Below are positions 10,785 through 23,800 of a DNA stretch of 64,000 nucleotides, in pieces. The notes below the pieces were generated by a model. It ran no database searches, was not told where the DNA came from, and saw only the letters and a program-made list of their open reading frames with translations. Both the position numbers and the translations under genes were made by a program. The stretch's first letter is position 1; the number at the start of each line of letters is the position of its first letter. Origin of the DNA: Larimichthys crocea (Eukaryota > Chordata > Actinopteri > Sciaenidae). The stretch covers positions 3,906,669-3,970,668 of the forward strand of contig NC_040020.1 of the NCBI RefSeq assembly GCF_000972845.2, in the 5' to 3' direction.

Positions 10785-12627
10785 CTGCAGAAAATTGCAT
10801 CTTTTTTAAAAAGAAATCTTATTGAGGTATGTGGACGGCATGGATCTTTAACCATCCCTTTTTTTTGGCCTACACAGTAGTAAATATACTGACATTTTTA
10901 CTCAAGATGTAATTCTCAATGGATTTACAGTTGGAAGTGCTGAGAGGAGTGCTCGTAAGCGTAAGCTAAACAAGGTCAGCAGAAAGACATACTGTAAGTG
11001 CAGCAGGCAAACAAATAGTGCAAAAAAAAAGCCCAGAATCGGTAAGTAAGTCGTATAGAATGGACAGACTAATCCCAAAGTAGGTGTAATATGTGAAGAC
11101 GGGGATGCGAGAGAGAGGGAAGGAACAAACGGATGGAGGGCATGTAACACAAAGAAAGTCTGTGAGAAAAAAGTGCCTGCACAGAATCAAAGCCAGTCTA
11201 CTGAAGCCAGAATGAGGATAGTATGTGAGGGGGTTTGTCCCCGTTTGTTACAGAGCGGGCATGTAAAAGATGACGCGTCATCTATGGAAAGATGCTGTAA
11301 CTCACGACTGCAAGATGCGACACACACAAAATAGTTTTTTATTTTTAAAACAAGGAATCGAGAGAGAAAAGAGAAGGAACTGGAGAGGGGGCGTTTTGCT
11401 TACCGGGGGCCGTTTCCTGCATCTTCTCCCTCTTCCGCTTCTTCTTCTTTCCCTAAAAAATATACAGAGGAACACATAAAGTGTGGCTCCAGCACTCACG
11501 CTCACTAGACCACTCTGGTATCCTGCTGCTGACTGCCATGTTCACTCATCCCCTGCTGGGCAACCAACCAGCATCCCTTAGACTCCGGACTCCGAGAGCA
11601 AACTGCCACGCTGAGAGGGACGGAACCAAGCGAGTGATGTAAAGTGTTTGGCTCCACCAGCTTTTAAAGGACTTTACTTTCTAGCATATTTTAGAACCCT
11701 GGATAGGAGGTACGGCCTGTTCCTACTGTTGTGGCCTACCTTTGAAGTCCCTCTAATGACAAATATTAACATGAAGTGCAATTAAAAATGCTCACTGTAA
11801 TTAGGCTAGTCTAGCTTCAATGACTGTGAAGAGCAGCCACTCTTTTTTTTTTTTTTTTTTTTCTGAAGCGAGGTGGTGGGAGTTTGTAAGGATTTATAGC
11901 TTATGCTAAATCCCCAGGGGGGAGACTATAGGTATAGATAGCAGCGTAGAGTCGTTCTAGTCAAATATGAGCAGTACTTTGGTTTCCTGCTGCAAAGTCT
12001 GCTAATCCACTTATTCATGAGCTAATCTGCCTTCTACTGCTGTGGCAGACAGGGGAAGAAGAGGGACTAAGTGAGGGTGGGTGAGAGGAAAGGGATGAGA
12101 GGGGGGGGGGTATACACAGCAAAGTACACTACGAGTGCTGCACACACTCGCCATGGCGGTGCGTTACCTATTTTGGGTGTTTTCCGGGCACAGTTGAGGA
12201 TTTTTGTTTGCGGGTGGGGTCACAGGATAGCGCTCGCAGTGATACTCATCATCATTTCCCTTTATCTCTTCGGCGTGTGCCAAATAAAACCATTCCTCTG
12301 CTTTCTTTTTTTTCCTCATTCTTTTCCCCCTGCTCTACCCGTCAAGTATGTTTGTACTAACAAAGCTGGAAATTAAATGGGAACTGGGCTAACTGTCACT
12401 AGCTTTTTTTTTTTAACTGTGCTTCACTGGAAGCAGAGAGAAAACTAAAAAATAAAAAAATACACCACCCACCCCTCTCAACGAGGCATTTTGGCAGCGG
12501 AGCGGTGGAGGCAGAAGGAGGAGGGATGCTGCCGGTGTCCGAGGGGAGGCAGATAAACACCACAAAGCACTTTGGTGGTGGAGTGAATGTGAGTGCCGGA
12601 GCCACACTTTTTAATAAAGGACTGGTG

Positions 12628-12661
<34 letters not shown>

Positions 12662-14837
12662 TTCATACCACACACTCAGAGAGACAGATCTGACAACTTC
12701 CAAGCCAATACGCAACAACACGTATGCACACACACGCACACACACACACACAGCAGAAAAACAGACTTGCATCTTAAATCCAGCTGAACCTCCCACATTC
12801 ACAAACAAAAATGAAGAGGAAAAAAAACAAAAAATTGGGCAGCTGGAGGAGCAAAGGTTGCTGCTGCTGAATGCTGTATGTATGCTCCGTCCTCCTCAGC
12901 TCAGTCTAACAGGTGCTTTTTACATCCAGAGCTCCATGCTGATATGGAACATCAAAAGACTAGCATAACCATTACCTGGCAGTTTTTCACTCGCTGTGGC
13001 AATGATAATAATAATAATAATAATTATAATAATGTCCGTGATACTACAATCCATTTGAGTGTGGATGGTAACAGAACAGTGAATCACAGTGTTATGAATT
13101 ACACATTAGGCTGAAACAAAAGGCTCCCAACAAATGGACTCCATTAGCACGGCGCTTACTAGTGTGAATTGGTGTGTGTGTGTGTGTGTGTGTGTGCGTG
13201 TGTGTGTGTGTGTGTCATTATCGGGTGCCATTTAAAAAAAAAGAACAAGTCATGTGACGCTGACATAAACAAACAACATGAATCAACACACACACACACG
13301 CACACGCACACACACACACACACACACACGCACGCGCACCACTTGCCAATCTGTTCTGTTGATACTTACATAATTGTCTCGAGCGGACCAGCCTGGGTAG
13401 AGCTGCATGTGGAGCTGCCGTTCCTTGCGGGCTAACTCATAATACTTAGCTTGCTCTTCCCGAGATAAAGCATGCCACTGTTTCAGTACAAAAAAAAAAG
13501 GGAGATTAAGGGGGGGGGGGTGTGGGTGGGGGGGGGAAATAGCATACAGTCAATTACTGGCATGCACTTGCATGTTCCCTGCATAAAGAAGTGTGTTGGT
13601 GTTTTGGTATATTAAAAAAAAAAAAAAAAACTTCTTTCAACTTCCAAACATTTGGTGTAAGGAAAAAAAGAGACAAAGAAGAATAAGGGGGACACATGAT
13701 GAAGAGATTAACATGCAGAGTCAGAAAGAGGGAGAGAAGAGAAGGAAGAAAAAAAAAACTTTGATTTCATATCAAAACACTGGTTCCAATTTAGCGGCGC
13801 TTTTTTATTCAAACTATGTCAGCGAGCAATTACCCTATACAGGCCACAAACTAGGCTTTGCTGTGGCTGGCTGCCTCAACCGCTAGGCCTATTCGTTAAG
13901 GCTTTTAACATGGCTCTGTGGTTCCACTCTTTTCCCAATCCTCAAAAGGAACAAATTTTGTCATTTCCAACCGTGCCATTATCCAGGCATGTTTTATTAA
14001 AGCCACTTTGATTAAATGTCAGTTAGATAGGCGGTCTGTATCTGTGCCGCGCCGAGAGAGAAAGAAGTAATTGGTCGGGGCGATCATTATGACAATAATC
14101 ACAACTAGTTCATAAAAAGAGTGTGTGTTAATACAGAGAGGAGTCCTTGTACTTTTTCAAAACTAATTGTGCCTGGCCCGCACCGCCGTCTTTAGAAGTG
14201 TGAGCTCTTCCTGTTTTAACTCAATTAAAACGAAAAAAATAAAAGCGCGGCAACAAAGAGCACGAGGTCCATGCACCTACCCTCCGTCCCAGGATCTGAT
14301 TGATGGCAGCGCTCTCTTTCAGCGTGCACTCGGCGACCACGTTCGCGCGCATCTCTTTCATGTAGAGCATGAAGGCGTTTAGCGGTTTCTTGATGTGCGG
14401 TCTTTTGGGCTCCTGCTCCTTTCTCTGTTCGTGCTGGGGTTTCCTGTAAAGACAAAAACAACAACAGCACGGATGGAGGTAAAGACGAGGCGGAAACAAA
14501 ACGGGGGGAGTGAAAAAGAGCAAAGGCAACATTTGTGGGTGCCCGCGATGGCGACAAAAAGCAAGAAGCGTCTGGTTGCTCTCAGCCAATGGCGAGGCAG
14601 CGTGAGAGAGAGAGAGGTTGCCACGCCATGGGCCCCTGCCTCTTTAATCATGTGCAGTTGCACAGCCCTTCATGCGGAGAGATTACTTCGCCAGTAATGG
14701 CAACCAAACCTTCTCGTCTACACTCTGGACTTACTTTCTAAAAACCTTTTTGATACTTGTAAAGTCTTGGTGCTGGGATGGCCATGAATAATGGAAATAT
14801 CAGTGATAACCACTTCAGGGCGCTCACAGCACTTCCC

Positions 14838-14872
<35 letters not shown>

Positions 14873-17800
14873 GGGATGTGAATTCAGTTCATCCGAGCAC
14901 TAATCTAGGACCTGTATCTGTTGCTGGCTAAGTGTGTTGTGATCCCTGAGGCCAAATGAAGCATAGGCCTGTTATCAGTAGAGCACGGGCCCTCGCTACT
15001 TATCTGCTCACATCAAGGGAATGAGAACAAGGCTCTGACAGAGGGTTTGTTCAGCAATGGCCTGCTGTAGTGGTGGAGTGCACACAAAATACCTGGAAGT
15101 ATGTTGTCTCAGAAAACTGCTGATAGAGGGGGGGTGAGGGGAGGGGAAGTGTGTGAGTGTGTGAGTGTTTGATGAAGGTACTTTTGTGTTTGTAGGACTC
15201 ACATGTGCATGATGTCTGTTTCATGCAGAGGCTCGTGTTTGACCTGTGGGTTGACGATGGCCGGGTGGGGAATTCCTGTGGCGTGAGGACCTGGGGGGCC
15301 GGGCACCATGTGGTGTGAGAACCTGCAATAACGGCAGACTTTGATTAATTAAAGAGGACGAAGAAGGACGGGAACATGAAAAGGATCCTCTATATTTCAG
15401 GCAAGTGACAACAGAGGTCACGAGGAAGGTGAAAGAAATCCTTCCACACGTATTATTTACCTGAGGTAAGTTTCATTTTTAGAAAGACATTAAGAACGAG
15501 CTGCTCTTTTTTCGCTCTAGCACTGATTTCACCACCCCTTTTTCCTGCAGTATTAAAGTAGTGGTCCGTGTAAAGAAAGAATAAACATATGTGTATGAGT
15601 TTGTCAGACCAAAGAAGAAAGTGTTATTAACCACCCAGCCAAATTTTAAGGATTAAAAATGTCGACAAGTTTATAAAATCTTTTGTCAAAATCGGGTAAA
15701 AATGAATTCTCAGCTCCAGGACTGTGGGGGCGTGTCCGCTGAATGCGCTGAAGCCACGCCCACACGTGAAGCGACTGGAACGTGTCAGATGAGTTCAGAA
15801 AATGACATGACTAACTTTGAGACAATGAGCTACATGAAATATCTCTATCTCTTTGCTAGGGGTGCAGGGGTATGCTCAGGGTGACCTCAGCGTGTCATCG
15901 AGCCACCCTTTAAGGACCGCCCACATTTCAGTAATATATCTTCAAAGTCTCTTCACGTGTTTCCAGCAACTTTTTTCCAACATATTTCATGTATTTTGAA
16001 AGAAATCTCAGAATTGCCTTCATACCGACTTTAATGCTGCCGATTGACAGCAGTCAGGAACAATAATAATATCCCGCTGGACACAGTAAACACATGGAAA
16101 TCTCCCTCTACGAGAGGTCGCAAGATAAATGTTGTGGGTCATGAGATTGCACAGGTGGGACATTAGAAAAATAAAATGATTACAGACAGACACTCTTTCC
16201 AGTGAAATGAACTGGCTGGTTTATGATTACATGTTTGTTTGGAACCATAATAAGTATTAAAGTCAGGACCTACAAGTTTCCATGAGTTGTGTTTTTGTAT
16301 CTCAGAGCATCAAACGAAATCGGAGGAACCGACAGAGAAACCTACTGTGGTCTTTAGTTTTCAAATCTGTTTGAATTGGCTCGAGTTCCTCTCAGAACTG
16401 TTTTCTGCTAAACATCTTTGGATGTGTTTTTGTTTCCTCGTTGCCGACTCTTAAGACGATTTCTCTGAAATAATAAATAGTACAGTTTGTTTCTTGTCAT
16501 CCGTCCATCAGTGGGTCTAATGTCTGCATCTCCAATTTCCCCATTTTCTTCCATTTGTCCGTTTGTTTCAGCACTCACTTCATCAAGCTGCGGTTACGTT
16601 TCAAAGAAATGTTCGTTATAGAAGCATGAAATTTACTGATCGGCAATGTTCAAAAATGCAAAAACAATGCCTCCCCAGTCCACAGACTTTGACTATCACG
16701 GATCCAAAATGAGATCTAGGTGGAAAAGTGGAGAAAAACTCAAATAAATTGGGTTAATGAACTGTATGTATGCAGAATCAAGGAGGTCTGAGGAGCAAAA
16801 CAAGAGGAGACTGTCTGGCCGTCAACCACCGCCTGATCCTGCACCTTACATCTGGCTTCACTCAGTGTATGCCTAAAGCTGCGTCTTTACAAACACCACG
16901 CTGACAGAGAAAGAGATAGTGAGGAAGAAGAAACAAAAAATGCAAAGATGTGTCGACAAAGAATAAAAAAAATAAGAACAGGAACGTCAGCGACAATGAT
17001 TTAGCCAAAAAAAAAGAAAGAAAGAAAAGTATTGAAGTGAGGCTCAGAGAGGGAAGGAGCTTCCAGGAAGATTTGATGGGGGTTAAGCAGCCATATGGTT
17101 ATGCAGGGGCACGTATGCTGTGATGTGTTTGACATGTGCTGGGCACGCAGACGAGCGGTGTGGCTCAAGCCGCAGCCATGCAGCAGGAAAAGCCAGAGGC
17201 AGACCTCCCCTGTGTAGGCTTGCTGCTGCTGCTGCTGCTGCTGCTGCAGGGCAGGACTGGTGGGATCTTCCACTCACTCAGTACACAGAGCAAAGTACAG
17301 TGTCAGTGTGCATCTCATGTGAAGCGACAGGATAGAAATCGCTCCTTGTTGTTGCTCCTTGTATGCTAATCAACCGTGCATGCTTTGTTTTTTGTTGGGT
17401 TGGTCTGTGACTCACCATCCCAGCGGTGGCGTGATCTGCCCGACTCCTCCGGGAGAGAGGGAGTAGAAGTTGGGCATGTCTGGTCCAGGGTGATGCCTTG
17501 ACATTCCTACACAACAACAACAACAACGGTGACAGAGTTAGAAAGTATTCAATGCCTGATGCAATGTTTCAGCATTTTGTGATCCGTATTACATACAGCA
17601 CTAAAAATCTGCATCAAATGCTTGTCAGGTCTTTAATCAGACATTTCCTGACTTAAGTGCCAATTGTGGATCATTATATTACTTAATATTCTTGTGTAGC
17701 TGCTTATTAAGACAGCATTAAACAAGGTTGTATTCCAGTTCCGCTTTTAATAGAAAAGAAAAAAAAGGGCTTTCATGTGGAGTTGATGTTCCTCAAAGTT

Positions 17801-20800
17801 GACACCAATCGCCAGTCACTGATCCGAGGAGGAGGACTCCTTCAGCCTTATTAAGCAGATTGGGTATCAGCCTCGATGTGACCGATACTGCAAACACTTT
17901 CTTCGCCAATGTCAGTATAAAAATCAAACTGTTTCCACTGTTCCGCTGTCTGTTTTGGCCACAGCAATCCCTGAACTCATGTTACCGTAGGTTAGAATGA
18001 TTCCAATGATTCCCACGCATTGAGGTTACGTTTATTGGAAAAGAGAGCCCTGGGATTGGATCATTTTCTGAGTTTAGGTATCAGCAGAGAAAAGACTTGG
18101 ATCGGTGCATCCACTTTGTGAAAGTTAATTCTTGACCTTGGAAACAGTTCCACAAAGAAAATCTCAAACTCAAGGTCTCCGCACTAACTTTCCACAGAGC
18201 TTTAATCCATGACAACCCGAGACAGCTACGAGCTACAGTTGAAAACTCGTCCTGCTTCACTACAAGTCAAGGACAGTGCACATGCCGGGGCTTGCATGCA
18301 CCTCTTGACCTCACATTATCAACCAGGAAGAAAAGGATAATATTTCCTCTGCTTAGCTCGAGCCCCTTCCAGTGTGTTTCAGCGTCTTTAAGCTGGTTAA
18401 TTGAGGCTTCCTCTTTGTGGCAGAGGCTGCAGCTCTCCCTGTAGACACGGGATTGACTTGGACTAACTGTCGGTGGATCTTCAGGACTAAGCTCCCTCCA
18501 TCTCCAGTTCGCCTGCTCCTGCTGGGTTTCAAGGTCGAGGGGGTTTTTTAAAACCGGGGAATGGAGCTGTAAGACGACTCAAATTTAACTAAATCTGCTC
18601 GGCTAGCACTTATTTGTTTTTCGTTTTGGAGCAGAGAGAGTTGTAATATGATTAAAAGTCTGCAGATATCATGGAATACTATTCATACACAGACAAGTGC
18701 GACGTGCCTATGTGTGCTCAAACACACACATATAGTATACACAAAGAAAAGAGGGCAAATGCCTCCAGATTAGCCCCATCTTCTAATCCCTGCTGGAGCC
18801 AGCCTTTTCTCCCTGCCTCTATCTTTTCTCTTCCTCTTTCTCTCTCCAGGCTACGGTCTGAAGGGGCCCTCCCCTCCTTAGAGAAGCTCGGCGAGTAGGG
18901 GGGCTTATATCTCCAAAGCCAATGTTGCAACGCTGGATTCATAGCGTGCATAGCACTACCCCCTGCCCACTAATCCACCACGTTACACTCCTGAGGGCCC
19001 TCCTGAGGGCAGAAGGGAAGGAGGCAAGGGTTGAAGGCGGTCGAGGGAGGAGGAGAGAGCCCCAGCGTGTTAACCTTGTCACTCACACCCCTAAGGTGCC
19101 TAATTACTCACTCCCCCTATTCACACATTCCCGTTGACACCCGGCTTCACACAAAACAAGCAACACTAACGTGATTCTCATCGTGAAAGCTGGAAATAAT
19201 CCATATTCAAAATTCCCATATTTAAATTTCTTTAAAAACAAAAAAAAACACACGTTTACAAGTTTGGACGTAAAAATGTTCAAAGCCCACCACACACCCA
19301 CAAACCCAGGCACGACCTTCCATCCCGCAGAGCGCGGCCCTGTGCATATTAGAGCTCATAATCAGAAAATCCATGATTGTTTTTCATAATTAACGATCAA
19401 AGTCTGAGCCCGCTAGAGGAGGACAGAGCAGCAACGGGTCGATATGAGAGAGAGAGCGAGAGAGAGAGAGAGAGGGACAGCAAGAAACAGAATAAGAGAG
19501 ATTTTAAGCATCAGCTCTGCTGGTATACGCGCGCACGAATATGCCTGAGGTAATCATTTGCAGCTAATTCTGCAACTGGATCGCTTGGACATGGATTTCT
19601 GTCGGGCTGCGAGTGCAAAGATCAAATATAGTAAGAAAAAAAAAAAAAGACCCTCCAGGGGTCTTTTTTCTTTTGCTCCTCTGTGTTTGTCAGATACTCG
19701 CTGGATCTCTATGGACTGGTAAGACCAACACGAAACAGTAAAAACGGAGAACATAAATTGTACAACATGACAAACTAATTTCTGAAATCGAAGGCGTGCA
19801 TGTGCGCACGGTGTATTTTTTGCTCGGTTCCGTGTCAACACAACTCTTTCCTGCTTCTATTAGAAAAATATTCAACGGGAATGTGTCTGATGCGTGATTC
19901 CTCTGACATATGTGGAGCACGCTTCTTTTTATATGTCTCTCTCTCTCTCTCTGCCTTCATCTCACTACGCTGTGTACTCTCGCGCACGTTGTTATTTATA
20001 GCTGGTCCCTCAGAACCTCCCAGCCTCATCATCATCATCATCACCACCATCGTCGTCACCTTCATCATCGCCTACATCCTGTCTGATCCCTCTCCTCCTT
20101 TTCATCTGGCAGCCGCTGGAGAAGAAAGCGAAGGAGAGAAAAGAAAAGGTGCGGGGACCAAACTATGGAAGAGGCCCACGTATCTCTATCTCTCTTTTTT
20201 TCAACGTTCGTGAGAAGCTGCCAAAGTCTCCAGCTGTGCGGTGCCGAGGAGCTCGTCCAAAATGCTGAGGAGCTCCTCTGCAGCTGTCAGAGCTGTGGCT
20301 TGATGTTGTTACTGAGAGGCAGGAGAGTGCAGAGGGAGAGGGCAGCAGAGCTCAGCGCGCCGTCCCACAGGCTGCTTCAAATGAGTTCACGTTCAGAACT
20401 GAGAGGAAAGGATGACTTCGCTGTGACACATTTCGGTTTTGCGCGTCTCTATTGATTCCTGACAGTGTTGGCAGGCGGGGATGTGAAAAAGAAAAACACA
20501 GTTTAAAGACTTGAGTTCAACGTTCAGCATTATTGTGATATTTTGAACTGAATCGGTTTATTTTTGAACCTTCAAAGTATAAAATGTGATGTTTCTAAGA
20601 CAACTTCTTCTTCTCTAAGACTTTCAAATGCCAGCTCAAATAAAATCCAGCGATACATATTGACAAAGTTTGGTGGAGTAAAATCTCTTTATTAAGGCCA
20701 ACACTACTACTTTTAATGGCAATAAACAGCGGTGAGGAATGCTCACAGATCCAGATCTGCACCAATCTTATTAAGTGGATCAGGTGTCAGCTATTATGTG

Positions 20801-23800
20801 ATCAGTTGCATTAGATATAGATAATTTGATATTATTGTCATGAAATTCAGTGTTTCCACTGTGGTCATACCAGGCCGGCCTCGTGTTGAATCATGTTAAA
20901 ATGATCTCATTGAGTTCCAGGCAGTGAGACGTACAGATCCATTATACGTTTGCGAAAAAGCACGCTGGTATTGGATCTGTATCGCTAGATATCTGGAGCA
21001 GAGGTACCAGAATCAGAGTCTGGATCTGTACTCCTCAAATTGATGATGATTCTTGACTTCATAAAGCTCAAGAATGACAAGAACGTATATCATTCCCAGA
21101 TCTATTACAGCACCTTCCTCCCATGCAGAGGTTTATTTGCTTGCTCTTTACCTTGTTTGTTGTTGGCATCCTGGGGGTGATGACCGGAATGGGATCCCGG
21201 GGCGAAGTGCTCGTCGCTGTACGTGATCAGCGGGGTGAGTGGGTGGACTGCATGGGACGGCTGCACCACAGGTACTTTGTTGGACTGTGGAGAAAAAAAC
21301 AAAACAAAACAAGACTTTACATACAAAGAGTCATGACACTATACATGAGTTTCAACTGCATTATCGCACGTGATGTACGGTGCCGTTCCCTGCCACATGA
21401 TCTAGGGGACTGGTACGGCACATATAGTGGCGGGGTGGTCTGCTTCTTTGTAGATGTGGATGAGGGGGGGGGAGGAAGTGAACTGAAATAATTTCATCGG
21501 TTTCCTTTTAGTAGCTTGAGCAAAAAGCACCTTAAAAACTTTGTTTAGCCTAGGTCAGCAGGACCAGAGAAAAAAAAAACTTATTCCCTGAAGGAAGGAG
21601 GGAAAACAAGTCAAAAGAGGTGCATGAGACAGCAAAAGAGAGAGAGTAAGACGGGAAACAGAGCAGGAGCGAATAGGAGTGTGCAAGCAAAGATGGAGCA
21701 AAGAGAAGAGAGAGAGAGAGATTCACAGGGTAGAGTTAGAGCAGAGGTCTTAGGCGGGAGATCAAAGGCAGTCATTAGCTGGTGAATAAGGGGAGTTCAT
21801 TACAGAGCAAGAGCCGGGGGAAGGAGAGATGAGGGATGGAGGAGGAGGAGAAGAAGAAGGGGGGGGGTTGGCTACGGAGAGAGAGAGAGGGAGCGCGAGT
21901 GAGACAGATGTCTGCAGCGGTACTTAATGCAGGGGTAATCACGTCAACAGTGGCCTGGCCACATGCCCCCCAACTCTCCCACCCCATCCCATCCCCGGCT
22001 GACTCAGAGAGACCTGCCTCCCGACAACTAAAATAGACCGAGCCAGGCCCTAAAACCCCCCCCCTCTCCAACCCCCCAGCCAACAGCGCTTACATGCTTC
22101 AGCAGCACGGAACACATGGTAATGCTTAGCCATGCTAAATCTACTATTCACGATCTGAGCCCAGAGCTGGGCTGGAGTCAAAGTATCACCTCCACAGGAT
22201 ATATGGCTAATCGGAGCGACATCGGTTCACCGTTGGGTGAGAAACATCTTACACCAAAAAGGGCTCCCACAAGCTTTGAATCAAAGAGTTTCATGAAATT
22301 GTAATCAGACGCCCTCTCCTCCTCTCTCTCTCTCTCGCTCTCTCTCTCTCTAAGGAACAATCACCTGATTAATAATGTTGTTGAAGATACTCGTCTAAAT
22401 TTAGTGAGAGCATAAATTTCCGAAGAGGCGCAATAATCAAGGGACTGTTTCTTTATTAGCTCACACTCCGTTGTCCTCGTGAGGTGTCCCTGAAGGTGAC
22501 ATTCCTTCAGTGCTAAGTAGTGATTGGCGGTCCTCCTCGCCCACACACACACACACATATAAATGCTGGCTGGTAACTGGAATGTCTGCCTTTCACCGAA
22601 CCGCTCGCAGACTGGCACCGGTCTCAACTTAAGACCCCCCCACACACACACACACCCTCCCCGTCTCTTTCCCCCTCTCCCCCACCTTCTGGGAACGTCC
22701 TAACTGGGGAACAAAGGCCAGTATGTGTGGTGTGTCTCAGCCACATGACGCGTCGTCCACGTCAGACTCGCTTATCGGGCCTGGGAATCTCATCTCCGTG
22801 GGCCAATTCCTTTCCTAGTTCCTCTCTCTGCTGATACGAGGCCGGCACAGTCCACCACTGCGCCATTTAAGATCGCACACGCCGCCTAAACTCAGCAAAA
22901 TCTTTTTTTTTTTTTTTTTAAATACGACAAATCCTGCCTGAATACTAATTACGCCTCAGTGCAGAGGCTTTCCACATTAGCCCAGGTGAGCGCGGGTTCT
23001 TTGACCCCCCCCGGTCAACAAGAGTCAAAAGGTGATGGGATAATCTGCAAGTGTGGGAGTGGCAGACCTCATCCTACAAAGGGGAGGGCTTATTAGTGAG
23101 GGCTGCTAACCCTAAAGGAGGGTTAACCAGGGCTAGGGGTTGGCTGGGACATGCCTTTACCAGGGGCTAAATGATAGCATTCTCGCCCATATTATTTTAC
23201 GCCTCTCCACTCCCATTGGTTATCCTGTGGGAATGAGATAAGAACCTGGGGGATTATCATTTTAGCTGGAAGTCTTCTCCAACTCGCAGCAGCGAGAACG
23301 GAAAGCAAAAAATGCGACTGGAAACAAAAGTTAGTCCTTCGTACTTGTACATGCAAAAAAAAAAAAAAAAAGGTTATTGACTCCTTAGCACTTTAGAAAG
23401 CTGGAGGCTTCTGCCATGGAAGAGAAGCACTCTTTTATGCTTTTCCCCAGTTACAGCTGTCAAATCCCATTTTTCTCAACTTCTTAATAAACTGCCTCCA
23501 TTGTGGCAAAATCCGCCAAGGAAAAACCTCTGTGACCAAATACAAAATTTATGGCTACTGGGTGCACATTTACATAAACTGCATGCCATAAAGCGACCAT
23601 GGTTTACTTTCTAAAAGGAAGGACGAGCAATGAATCATCATTTGGGCTCCTTAGATCTTCATATCTCTCTCTCTAAACATCCATACACAGTATGACTGCT
23701 ATCATGGAGCCATCATTATAATTCTGACTTGTTGTTTGGAGCTTTTTGGGACATTTACCAATTTCCAGGATGAAATAGTTGGGAGACACTAAAAGTGACC

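Larger units (their letters stand above)
11453..13369 (-). other. lef1: lef1 intron 8 (1.9 kb)
   Basis: Begins with donor GTAAGT. Contains complementary (GT)n and (CA)n tracts at 13172-13215 and 13285-13338, (TAA)n at 13005-13034, (CA)n at 12727-12753, (CT)n at 12630-12654 and poly(T) at 11841-11862. No exon-like sequence is seen. Confidence 0.9.
17507..21151 (-). other. lef1: lef1 intron 4 (3.6 kb)
   Basis: Holds two diverged copies of one interspersed repeat (about 17810-18115 and 20740-21045), a (GA)n tract at 19445-19475 and CATCATCACC-type repeats at about 20028-20060. An AT-rich unique stretch at about 19330-19415 with homeodomain-like TAATTAA and an ATCAAAG core could be regulatory. 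No exon is seen. Confidence 0.85.

Noticed and set aside
14221..14280. Continuation of the HMG-box frame past NQILGRR
   Set aside because: Reading past 14281 leaves the family sequence immediately after a GTAGGT donor; exon 8 at 13477-13370 supplies the true continuation.
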